This document shows positions 46,512 through 55,132 of a stretch of DNA of 64,000 bases, piece by piece; the first letter of the stretch is position 1; every line of letters begins with the position of its first letter. The notes beneath the pieces were generated by a model. The model had not been told where the DNA came from and did no database searches. It saw only the letters and a program-made list of their open reading frames with translations. The position numbers and the translations under genes are program-made. The stretch comes from Bacteroidota bacterium (lineage in GTDB: Bacteria; Bacteroidota; Ignavibacteria; Ignavibacteriales; Ignavibacteriaceae). The stretch is taken from assembly GCA_021831685.1 (NCBI GenBank), contig JAKBMG010000004.1, forward strand, positions 1-64,000, in the 5' to 3' direction.

Positions 46512-46824
46512 GATATCACCATGCTATTGTTAATTAATTATTTATTTTAATATCCAGCCAAATAATCGCAACATATTTAATAGCTATTCGAAAATTAATT
46601 CTTCGATTAGAAGTAGTTTGAAAATAACAATTACTAAATGATGTAGTATTTCCGCGGAGAGAAATTAGTATTTGAAAATTAAATTCAAAATGATGTAAGA
46701 TAACTTGTGGGTAAGAATATGACCTGCGGTATTCGGAATCACACTTTAATAATTTTAATCTACAAAAGACATCTATAAATTTCTAAAAATCATTCTTATA
46801 AAATCTTTAACAATATTCCAATGA
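46512..46824. other. Gene-free AT-rich gap
   Basis: No coding sequence, repeat or clear promoter recognised in 313 bases between two minus-strand genes. The CHRD gene promoter should lie here. Confidence 0.4.
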
Positions 46825-47739
46825 TCATTTCGAACTATCTATAATTTGGATAATTCCTGAATGATAATCAGTAGCTTTGAAGAAGTGATTTTCAAAATCG
46901 CTGCTGTCGAAAAGATAATCATATTCTTGCTGATACAACATTTCAACATATTCTTTAATAATCGGATTGAATAATCCCGTCATTTGCAGCATCCATTTTT
47001 TGAGTACCATGTATTTGGGCTTAACTTTATATGCTGCAGCAACAGCTTCAACAAATTGTTTACCGGTCATCGCATCCCTATCTGTAGGTAAATGCCAAAC
47101 GCGATTGTATGCGCTAACTGTATTTCCAAGCATTGCTGTAGCTCTTGCGGCATCCGGGGTAAAAGTTAATGAATGTTTTGTTTTATCATTTACGAGCACC
47201 TGTGCAGATTGACCATTCCTTAATTTTTCAAACACAGTTGACCACAAAAATGAATTTGAAGTATTTCCGTAAAAATCCGCTGCACGCGCAATTAATGCCT
47301 TAATGTTTCCTTTCTTAACCTCATTCATCAATTGTTCGGCTATCTTTGCCCTGACTTCTCCTTTTTTGCTTGAAGGATTTATTGGGGTGTTTTCTTTCAT
47401 CCACCCATTTACTTTACCGTACATATAAACATTGTCAAAAAAAACTAACCTACAATTATTTTTTTTACATGCAGTAATTACGTTCGTCATTATTTTCGGC
47501 CATAGGTCTTGCCACACTACGAACTTATATTGCAATCCAACAGTAAGATAAACTACTTCCGAATTTCTTACAGCATCCTCTGTTTGCGATGCATCCGATA
47601 AATCAGCTTTAAATAATTCATCTGTTGGATGAATAGCTTTTGGATTTCTGCTTACTAATCTAATTTTATCAGTGTACTGAGGAAGAATTTTTGCGAGTTC
47701 ATTTCCTATTACACCACCTGTACCTAATATTGTTTGCAT
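46825..47739 (-). CDS. NAD(P)-dependent epimerase/dehydratase-like protein
   Basis: Rossmann-fold protein of 304 residues. It starts with the nucleotide-binding loop LGTGGVIGNELAK and continues VYLTVGLQYKFVVWQDLWPK and DNVYMYGKVNGWMKE, where a Tyr-x3-Lys pair is possible but shortened. The later RAADFYG and FTPDAARATAMLGN resemble the extended short-chain dehydrogenase family. Substrate is unknown. It stands alone between two gene-free gaps. Confidence 0.78.
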   Translation of the reverse strand: MQTILGTGGVIGNELAKILPQYTDKIRLVSRNPKAIHPTDELFKADLSDASQTEDAVRNSEVVYLTVGLQYKFVVWQDLWPKIMTNVITACKKNNCRLVFFDNVYMYGKVNGWMKENTPINPSSKKGEVRAKIAEQLMNEVKKGNIKALIARAADFYGNTSNSFLWSTVFEKLRNGQSAQVLVNDKTKHSLTFTPDAARATAMLGNTVSAYNRVWHLPTDRDAMTGKQFVEAVAAAYKVKPKYMVLKKWMLQMTGLFNPIIKEYVEMLYQQEYDYLFDSSDFENHFFKATDYHSGIIQIIDSSK

Positions 47740-48198
47740 ATAGTCTCTCTATTTTATTACTCCTTACCCGAAGGGTCAACTTTATTCATATCTGCTTTCT
47801 AAGAAGTAAACCTTATTATTTAATCTGACTTATTGTAAAAAAATAATTAATAATTAAAGTTACGCATAAATGTATTTTAACAGAAAAAAAATCCATATCT
47901 GTCATTCCCACTAAAGTGGGAATCCATTTTTTCGTTTGTTTTAGCAAAGTAGATACCCGCTTTCGCGGGTAGGACATGCAGTTTTTACGATTTTGCGTAA
48001 CTTCAGTTAATAAGATAATAAGTTTTAATAATAAAATCCAAGAAGTGAAAAAAGATTTGTAAATTTCCCAACTCCAGCATTTCAATACTACGGTGCCCAA
48101 CGACCACACTAATAAAGGAATCCGTTTTTGCTGGTTTGTAAGGAATAATGATTCTTTGGAGGCAAATATAGATGTTATTTTTTTGAACTACCTTAGTG
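47740..48198. other. Gene-free gap with inverted-repeat-bounded element
   Basis: The direct 10-base termini AAGTTACGCA (47857-47866) and TGCGTAACTT (47994-48003) are perfect inverted repeats enclosing two hairpins: ATTCCCACT/AGTGGGAAT (47904-47923) and TACCCGC/GCGGGTA (47954-47971). It looks like a short non-coding mobile element of about 147 bases. The rest is AT-rich without genes. Confidence 0.55.
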
Positions 48199-48651
48199 CT
48201 ATTCTTCTTCCAACAACTTTTTTATTTCAATCAATATTGGATTCCATCCTCCGCCCTGGATTGTTTCGTTGTATCTTTTTTCTCCGTCTCCGACAGTTGC
48301 ATAATCCCCCTGGCTTACTGTTAAAATTGTTTCTCCCTTTACTTCCGATAAGGCATAAGTTACTGTTAGATAGTTTTCAAGTATATCAGCAATTCCAGAA
48401 TTTGGATCAATAGTAGTGTATTCTAAAAATTTTCCTTTATCAATTTGAACAATATTTCCTTTTACAGCCACCATTTCTTTACCGCCAAAAACTCCTTTCC
48501 ACAATAACGGACTGCCTGCTTTCCAATCGGAAACAGTTTCACAGCCGAACATATATTTTTTCGTTTGCTCCGGGTTTGTCAGCGCATCCCAAACCTTTGA
48601 AGCCGGCGCTTTAATAGAAATGCTGTTTTTTACAATAAGTTGTTTACTCAT
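48199..48651 (-). CDS. SRPBCC/AHSA1-type ligand-binding protein
   Basis: Protein of 150 residues of the START/Bet-v1-like fold. It begins IVKNSISIKAPASKVWDALT and has LLWKGVFGGKE and GETILTVSQGDYA, then a terminal helix (GGGWNPILIEIKKLLEEE), all typical of the Aha1-domain group. Function is likely binding of a hydrophobic ligand or stress response. Upstream 745 bases hold no gene. Confidence 0.87.
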   Translation of the reverse strand: MSKQLIVKNSISIKAPASKVWDALTNPEQTKKYMFGCETVSDWKAGSPLLWKGVFGGKEMVAVKGNIVQIDKGKFLEYTTIDPNSGIADILENYLTVTYALSEVKGETILTVSQGDYATVGDGEKRYNETIQGGGWNPILIEIKKLLEEE

Positions 48652-49396
48652 ATTGATCTCCTTGTGAATTAGTGTCGTCCATAAATATTACTTCTTTAGG
48701 CAGAATGTACCTATAAAACTGTAATCCGCCCGGGTGAATAATAGAAATTAATTAATGTTTTTAATACCATATTAATTTATTATTCCATGATATTATTTTC
48801 CAGTGATTTCATCTCTCATTTCAACATTCATCTTATCAAAACTAAAAAGTAAGTCTTTATAAGGACAGTTGTTTTTGCGAAAATCACAAGAACTTATTTT
48901 GAAAAATCAATTCAAATAATTGAATAAAATATTTTTATATCCTAATAAGACTGAACTCATTGGTGATTTATATTCTGCAGAATTACAATTAAAAGAATTA
49001 CGGTTCGATGTTGGTTTATAATTGATAGATTTACAAGTAATCAAAAAGAAAGATACCGGTCTAAATCATCACCTAGATTTTTCTTTACCTTTAAAGTATT
49101 TACACCCCAATTGATAGCATTCATAAAAATATTTTTCCCCACCTAAATCAGAACCAATATTAAAGAGAAACAAATTTGCCTTATAAGAATAGAAATAATA
49201 ATTATTTTTAATCCCTAAAATTTTCTTGTTTATTCAACTTGACGGCTTATTGAGGTAATTAATTATTCTAAAATAATTAACCCTGTCAAAAACCAAATAA
49301 TGATATTTAACAAAAAGGATTTGCCCTCAGAGTTTTTCTACCTTTCTATAACATTTCTTAACAGATAGTTAATACAGAATAACAAGGAATTTTTAT
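48652..49396. other. Gene-free gap before the TonB receptor
   Basis: AT-rich, 745 bases, no frame with convincing coding character; a short in-frame stretch near 48936-49019 (ELIGDLYSAELQLKEL) might be a gene relic but lacks a start. It must contain promoters for the divergent SRPBCC and TonB genes. A ribosome binding site AAGGA precedes 49397. Confidence 0.4.
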
Positions 49397-51769
49397 ATGT
49401 ACTTAGAGGAAAAACTTTCCCTTACATTCTTATTTTTTGCTTTACTAACCTTCACCTGCTTTGGACAAACGAAAAATATTTCCACAGTCAGCGGTTTTGT
49501 CTATGATAAATCAACGGGCGAGTCTTTAATCGGCGCTAATGTATATATCCCCGGTACTCAACTTGGTAATATTACGAATAACAGTGGCTACTTTGTTATA
49601 TCTGATATTCCCGGAGGGAAACAAAAATTAATTGCAAGCTACGTTGGCTATAACACTATGGTAAAAGAATTATCGCTAAACGGTGAGCAGCAGCTTTTAA
49701 GAATTTATTTGGTTCCGAAGGCATATAAAATCGGTGAGGTTTTAGTAAAAGGTGATTCTATGAAACTTGCTGATAAACTTTTTGCAAAACCATTATCTAC
49801 TATAGTTATGAGTTCCCGCCAGGTAAATGAAATTCCAAAAGTAGTTGAAGCTGATCTTCTACGCGCCTTGCAAACAATGCCCGGCATAACCTCACTGTCT
49901 GATTTTTCTTCCGCTATTTATGTACGCGGCGGAACACCGGATCAAAATCTTTATCTTGTTGACGGCGCTGAAATATATAACCCTGAACACGCCTTTGGCA
50001 TCTTCTCAACTTTTAATACTAATGCAATTAAAAGGGTGGATGTTTCAAAAGGCGGTTTCGGCGCAGAATATGGCGATAAGCTTTCATCGGTAATTGATGT
50101 TACTAACCTTGACGGCAATAGGAGAAAATTTGAAGGTAATTTTAATTTAAGTCTTATCGCAGCCAATTTAACTTTGCAAATGCCTCTTGGCTCCTTCGGT
50201 TCATTATCAGGTTCTTTCCGGCGAACTTATATAGATCAAACATATTCCAGGTTTATTAAAAACTTACCCTCTTATTATTTTTATGATGGAAACTTAAAAG
50301 GCTTCTTCCAGCTTGGCGATAAGGATAACCTTACTGCAAGCTACTTTGGCAGTAAAGATAATCTTAATTTTCAGGTCAACAATACTTCACCCCAAAGTCC
50401 TCACGTACTTTATAATTGGGGAAATACAATAGGATCAATTAACTGGGAACATCTCTTTAGCGATAAGATTTTTTCAAGATTCATGCTTTCAACCAGTAAT
50501 TTTAATTCTAATTTTAGCTTCAACCAATCACAACCGATAGAAGAAAATAATTCTTTAGCTGACTATACTGCGAAAGGATCACTTGAATATTATATAACCA
50601 ATCAGCTTAATCTGAAAGCAGGTGTGGTGTATAAACAACTTAATCTATTATACAATTTTAACTGGAATGCAGGACTTGTAAATATCAACAATAAAGCTAA
50701 TGAAGCAAATGCTTATACAAGCCTGTTGTGGAAACCTGATCCCGTGTGGGATATCGAAGCCGGTTTTAGATTCAACAAGTTTGCTTCAGATAAAACTTTT
50801 ACAAATTATGAACCGCGCTTTTCTATCAAGTACAGACTATCGGAATCAAGCAGCTTAAAATTTGCCACAGGATTATACGACCAATACCTCGATAGTATCC
50901 AAAGGCTATTCATCTCAAGTATCTGGATGGCGGCTGATAAAAATATAAATAGCTCGAGCGCAACGCATTTTATCTTTGGCTATGAAAAACAAGTGAACAA
51001 CTTTTTTGTCTTTGAAGCGGAAACATATTTAAAGAATTATAAAAACCTCTATATCTTCAATCAGAATTTTAATGCTGAAATAGCTCCAAACTATTATGAG
51101 CCAAACGGCAATCCTGTATATACTTCATCGCAAAATTTATTTACTCGCGGAGACGGTAGATCATACGGGCTTGAACTAATGTTAAGAAAAGATATTGGAG
51201 CCGTTACTGGCTGGATTTCATATTCGCTGTCTCAGACAAAATATACTTTCGACGGCATAAATCAAGGCAATGCGTTTGAACCAAGACAGGACAGAACTTC
51301 AGTCCTAGATTTCGTCTTGAACGGGAACGTTACTGATATATTCAATGGGAATTGGAATGGAAGCGAAACAAAGCATTCATCAAACTGGTTGCTTGGATTG
51401 AGTTTCATTTATACTTCCGGTCAACCTATTACTGTCCCTGCATCGGCTTACTTTGTAAATTCTCTTCCGGCTTGGGATAATTATGGCACCGGCAGCCAGG
51501 ACCTCCCAAGTTATAAGTTATACCCGGGTGCAATTGATACTTATAGGCTTCCCGCTTATATAAGATTAGATGTAAGCATTACATGGGAAAAAGATTACGG
51601 CTCCTGGTCTTTTTCACCGTATCTTCAAATATTTAATATCGGTAATAGAAAGAACGTTTGGTTCATTAGCTACAGTAGTAACATTACCAATGGTGCGATT
51701 GTGCAAAATGTATCAACCGTAGATATGCTTCCATTTCTTCCAAGTCTCGGTGTAACAATTAAATTCTAA
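49397..51769 (+). CDS. TonB-dependent outer membrane receptor
   Basis: Receptor of 790 residues. After the signal peptide (LTFLFFALLTFTCFGQ) a carboxypeptidase-regulatory-like domain follows (VSGFVYDKSTGESLIGANVY), then the plug domain with VEADLLRALQTMPGI and FSSAIYVRGGTPDQNLYLVD, and a beta-barrel. It imports a large or complexed substrate using TonB energy. The accompanying DUF4249 lipoprotein gene follows 53 bases after the stop, a known pairing in Bacteroidota. The ligand is unknown. Confidence 0.92.
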   Translation: MYLEEKLSLTFLFFALLTFTCFGQTKNISTVSGFVYDKSTGESLIGANVYIPGTQLGNITNNSGYFVISDIPGGKQKLIASYVGYNTMVKELSLNGEQQLLRIYLVPKAYKIGEVLVKGDSMKLADKLFAKPLSTIVMSSRQVNEIPKVVEADLLRALQTMPGITSLSDFSSAIYVRGGTPDQNLYLVDGAEIYNPEHAFGIFSTFNTNAIKRVDVSKGGFGAEYGDKLSSVIDVTNLDGNRRKFEGNFNLSLIAANLTLQMPLGSFGSLSGSFRRTYIDQTYSRFIKNLPSYYFYDGNLKGFFQLGDKDNLTASYFGSKDNLNFQVNNTSPQSPHVLYNWGNTIGSINWEHLFSDKIFSRFMLSTSNFNSNFSFNQSQPIEENNSLADYTAKGSLEYYITNQLNLKAGVVYKQLNLLYNFNWNAGLVNINNKANEANAYTSLLWKPDPVWDIEAGFRFNKFASDKTFTNYEPRFSIKYRLSESSSLKFATGLYDQYLDSIQRLFISSIWMAADKNINSSSATHFIFGYEKQVNNFFVFEAETYLKNYKNLYIFNQNFNAEIAPNYYEPNGNPVYTSSQNLFTRGDGRSYGLELMLRKDIGAVTGWISYSLSQTKYTFDGINQGNAFEPRQDRTSVLDFVLNGNVTDIFNGNWNGSETKHSSNWLLGLSFIYTSGQPITVPASAYFVNSLPAWDNYGTGSQDLPSYKLYPGAIDTYRLPAYIRLDVSITWEKDYGSWSFSPYLQIFNIGNRKNVWFISYSSNITNGAIVQNVSTVDMLPFLPSLGVTIKF

Positions 51770-51822
51770 ATCAACATTGCTAAGACTATATGGAAAAAAT
51801 TTATCTTAAAAAGAGGTCTTTT

Positions 51823-52692
51823 ATGAAGTATATAAAAATATTATTTCCGCTTTTTATTTCATTTATGTTTATGGAATGCGGCAACCCCGGCGTTAATGTA
51901 GATAACGCACCTTATGAGCCTAAAATAACCGTTGAAGGATATTTATATTGCGGTGAATCAATCAATAATATTAAGCTAATGAGGAATTACGCACTCGGTA
52001 CTCCTGTCGATCAGAGCGGTCTTTATCTTACGCCTGCATCCAATAATGTAACTGCTACGATAAATGGTTTACCTCTCACCTTTGATCCCCAGACCAATAC
52101 TTATTATAACGGCCAGGTCATTGTAGATTACGGTAAAGCATACACACTCGAAGTTTATGCTACAATAGATGGAAAGAGGCTTCATACAACATCAACTACA
52201 ACAACACCGCAAAAAGGATTTCTAGTTCTCAATAAGAACCTAGGTCAGTTTGCCTATAACACAAACCCTATTATTATAAATTTTAATACTTCTCCCGGAA
52301 CAGGCTTTTATATTTTCTCAGTCGTTCCGGATTCTGCAAGCACAAATAATTTTATTTACAATAACGTTTTTAGATCAAATCTGGATTCTGCTAAGGTGGA
52401 GAGTAATCTTAATGATTATAAATTTAGATATGAAACTTTGAATAATATTGATTCTTATACCGGTAGTATTTATCCCTTTACTATAAACATTAGAGATACT
52501 TGGTTCTATAGCACATACACCGTTATTGCTTATGCAGGCGATACAAATTTCAAAGACTATTTAATGACCGCTCCGTCGGTGCAGGAATTTGACGGCAACT
52601 TTCATGAGCCTGTTCAAATATTTAACGGCGATGGCATCGGAGTATTTGCTTCAGCTATAAAAGACACGGTTACTTTTTCAATAATTAAATAA
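51823..52692 (+). CDS. DUF4249-type lipoprotein, TonB-receptor partner
   Basis: Lipoprotein of 289 residues from the ATG at 51823, preferred because AGAGG lies six bases upstream; a start 33 bases earlier is less likely. The lipobox is FMFMEC near residue 20. The rest has the DUF4249 style (KITVEGYLYCGESINNIKLM, then VTATINGLPLTFD and QEFDGNFHEPVQIF). These partners often sit on the cell surface and deliver or cap the receptor ligand. Confidence 0.8.
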   Translation: MKYIKILFPLFISFMFMECGNPGVNVDNAPYEPKITVEGYLYCGESINNIKLMRNYALGTPVDQSGLYLTPASNNVTATINGLPLTFDPQTNTYYNGQVIVDYGKAYTLEVYATIDGKRLHTTSTTTTPQKGFLVLNKNLGQFAYNTNPIIINFNTSPGTGFYIFSVVPDSASTNNFIYNNVFRSNLDSAKVESNLNDYKFRYETLNNIDSYTGSIYPFTINIRDTWFYSTYTVIAYAGDTNFKDYLMTAPSVQEFDGNFHEPVQIFNGDGIGVFASAIKDTVTFSIIK

Positions 52693-52756
52693 TCTAAGTA
52701 ATTATTGTGAGTCTAACTATTATCCTTAACTTTTTGAAAAGTTACTCTCCCGGCAA

Positions 52757-53494
52757 TTAATCTTCGAAATATTCGGTTCCGGATTTAGCAAGATATCCCC
52801 ATTTGCCTCCGGAGTTGACTATCACGAGAGTATCATTTCTATCTGTAATTTCATCATACTTTATCGGGGTTATTCCTCTTCCTTTGATATTAATTAAGCC
52901 CCACCAACCGTTTAATTCTACCTTTGCAACTCCATCCATAAACTCACTTACCGATGAATAGTTATTATTGATTACCATTCTTCCTTCCATGTTAATGTAA
53001 CCCCATTTGCCATCCAGTTTAACGGGTACTAACCCTTCACTGAATTTCCCAATATCTTCATATTTCGGAGAAATCATTTGTTTCCCTGTTATATCTACAA
53101 ATCCCCATTTCCCATTTAACATTACTGGAAATAAGTCATTAAAATATTCTCCGATACTATTATATTGCGCCGGTATAATTTCCTGACCGCTTGAATTAAT
53201 CACTCCCCATTTTCCGCTGAATACTTCAGATCCTTCTTTCCTTTTTACACCGAAATTGATCTTTGCAAACCCGTTTCTGAAATCTTCGACTTCGTCATAT
53301 TTAATATCTGTTATCTCTTTGCCGCTCTCATTAATAAAACCCCACTTATTGTTCAACTGTACCCTTACAAATCCCTCATGAAAATCACCTACAAAATCGT
53401 ACTGAACCTGTATAATGATTTTTTTATTCTTATCACAGAAACCCCATTTATCTTTTTTCCTGTAAGGGATCAGTTTATGCTTTGGGTCATTCAT
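52757..53494 (-). CDS. WG-repeat protein
   Basis: Protein of 245 residues composed of about seven WG repeats, each carrying a KWGF/Y/V-type motif with a preceding acidic turn (DKWGFCDKN, NKWGFINES, GKWGVINSS, GKWGFVDIT, GKWGYINME, GWWGLINIK, GKWGYLAKS). No signal peptide is visible. Such repeats form beta-sheet surfaces with unknown partners. It stands alone and faces a repeat region downstream of its start. Confidence 0.9.
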   Translation of the reverse strand: MNDPKHKLIPYRKKDKWGFCDKNKKIIIQVQYDFVGDFHEGFVRVQLNNKWGFINESGKEITDIKYDEVEDFRNGFAKINFGVKRKEGSEVFSGKWGVINSSGQEIIPAQYNSIGEYFNDLFPVMLNGKWGFVDITGKQMISPKYEDIGKFSEGLVPVKLDGKWGYINMEGRMVINNNYSSVSEFMDGVAKVELNGWWGLINIKGRGITPIKYDEITDRNDTLVIVNSGGKWGYLAKSGTEYFED

Positions 53495-53530
53495 AATGTT
53501 CTACTCCTATTATAATTACTACTCCTCACC

Positions 53531-53631
53531 TTACGCAGTAACCACTCTTTGGAATTATGAAATACCAGAATAATGAAAAATACTGTTTAATTCCATTATT
53601 CTATTACTGCAGTATACCAGGAGTTGCGTAA
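53531..53631. repeat. TTACGCA-bounded inverted-repeat element
   Basis: TTACGCA at 53531-53537 and TGCGTAA at 53625-53631 are perfect inverted ends, as in the 147-base element at 47857-48003. It encloses a TGGA/TCCA repeat with core AATGAAAAATACTGTTTAAT. Confidence 0.5.
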
Positions 53632-53783
53632 CGTGAATTATTTATGTGAAACTTGTGCTTTTTCTTTTAAAGAACAAAGAACAATCTCAAGATATATTAT
53701 CTCCTATGAATTTCAATGGCAAAAGTTTGCAGTCAGCCCAAAATAAAAATGAAGTCATTAGTACAAAATCTCTTAATTATTCG

Positions 53784-53886
53784 TGTCATTTCGACTGAAC
53801 CTGCCTGTCCGGTAGGCAGGTCATCAAAGGAGATGTCCCATAATATTCATGTCATTTCGACTGAGTCATCGAAGGAGAAATCCCAT
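53784..53886. repeat. GTCATTTCGACTGA repeat pair with palindrome insertion
   Basis: Copy 2 (53850-53886) reads TGTCATTTCGACTGA, GT, CATCGAAGGAGAAATCCCAT. Copy 1 (53784-53841) has the same flanks with CATCAAAGGAGATGTCCCAT, but the central GT is replaced by a 23-base palindrome with arms ACCTGCCTG and TAGGCAGGT (53799-53821). Further related, partly inverted copies follow to about 54131 and contain CCCGTATGCGGG hairpins at 53939-53950 and 54003-54014. Confidence 0.75.
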
Positions 53887-54186
53887 ATACAAGCTCAACT
53901 CTCATGATAATCATGGGATATCTCAGTCGATGATTTATCCCGTATGCGGGACTCCTTCGATATGACAGAAGGAAGCAGCTGTCATTCGACCGGAGGGTCT
54001 GCCCCGTATGCGGGGAGAAATCCCATGAATAGCCCAGATACAAGAATTGAACAAGATATATCTCCCCCGCAAAGGAGGTAGGCGCTCGATGGCTTATCCC
54101 GTATGCGAGATTCCTTCGATATGACAATGGTGGATTCTTAGATAGATGAATAAAACATTCAATCAAAAATCATCCACTGCGTCTTT

Positions 54187-54874
54187 CAGCCGCAGAGCGG
54201 TGATACATTAGTAGAAGGATATACCGAAAAAGAATTAAAGCTCCGGAGGAGCGACACATAACCATTGTGAACAAGATTATCGATTTTCATGTCAAACCCT
54301 TTCGCAATTGTATCGCCACTCTGTGGCTCTTTTATTTTTTTGTTTGCTATTGTTCTACTAATATGCCGCACCTCTGGTGCTTTTCCCTAAAAATGATGAA
54401 TCTCTTTTATATAATTTTAGCAAACTACAATACAGCGCATCATTTCTATCAGACTTCCAATCATCCAATCTTCCATTACACAATACTGTCTCACAGCCGC
54501 AGAGCGGCGACACATTAGTAGAAGGATATACCGAAAAAGAATTAAAGCTCCGGAGGAGCGACACATAACCAATGTGAACAATATTATTGACTTTCATGTC
54601 AAATCCCTTTGCAATTGTATCGCCACTCTGTGGCTCTTTTATTTTTTTGTTTGCTATTGTTCTACTAATATGCCGCACCTCTGGTGCTTTTCCCTAAAAA
54701 TGATGAATCTCTTTTATATAATTTTAGCAAACTACAAAGCAGTGAAACATTTTTAGCAGATTTCCAATCATCCAATATTCCATTGCGTTTTATCGTCTCA
54801 CAGCCGCAGAGCGGTGATACATTAGTAGAAGGATATGCCGAATAAGAATTAAAACTCCGGAGGAGCGACACATA
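54187..54874. repeat. 307-base tandem repeat, two full units and one partial
   Basis: Units start with CAGCCGCAGAGCGG at 54187, 54494 and 54801, an exact period of 307 bases. Units 1 and 2 are nearly identical over long stretches (for example TATCGCCACTCTGTGGCTCT and ATGCCGCACCTCTGGTGCTT); the third ends after GGAGGAGCGACACATA at about 54874. Each unit contains four short hairpin modules, two on each strand. Confidence 0.9.
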
Positions 54875-55132
54875 GTTTGAATTATATTTGTCAAGCTTGC
54901 ATGCCTATTGATGAGGCAGTCTTAACACCTCAAAATGTCATTAGCACTTTGCTGATAAGTTAAAAAAAAATATTATTATATTTATTATTATGATAAAAAA
55001 AGCTTGATGAGGTTCAGGCAGTGACTCCAACTTTGCACACTCTAAAATCCCGGAAGTGATTAGTCCGGCATTTCGCTTTCTGGACTTGCTCATACAGGCA
55101 TATAAATTAAACCAACATGAGGAATATCTAAC

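Larger units (their letters stand above)
53495..55132. repeat. 1.6 kb non-coding region of dispersed and tandem repeats
   Basis: No convincing gene. From left to right: a TTACGCA/TGCGTAA-bounded element (53531-53631) containing a TGGA/TCCA-type repeat (53552-53616); a GTCATTTCGACTGA-type repeat set (53784-54131) with a 23-base palindrome inside its first copy; and a 307-base tandem repeat (54187-54874). The last 250 bases before the M3 peptidase are AT-rich without features. Confidence 0.7.

Noticed and set aside
48936-49019. Possible gene relic (ELIGDLYSAELQLKEL)
   Set aside because: Too short, no start and no recognisable family.
53784-54131. CRISPR array
   Set aside because: Repeat copies differ in length and orientation and there are no regular spacers or cas genes.
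54187-54874. Short open frames of 60-106 codons in the tandem repeat
   Set aside because: They recur only because the DNA repeats, lack ribosome binding sites and match no protein family known to me.
54893-54906. AAGCTTGCATGCCT, identical to part of the pUC polylinker
   Set aside because: The match stops after 14 bases and the flanking sequence on both sides is not vector, so it is most likely chance; a check against vector databases would settle it.
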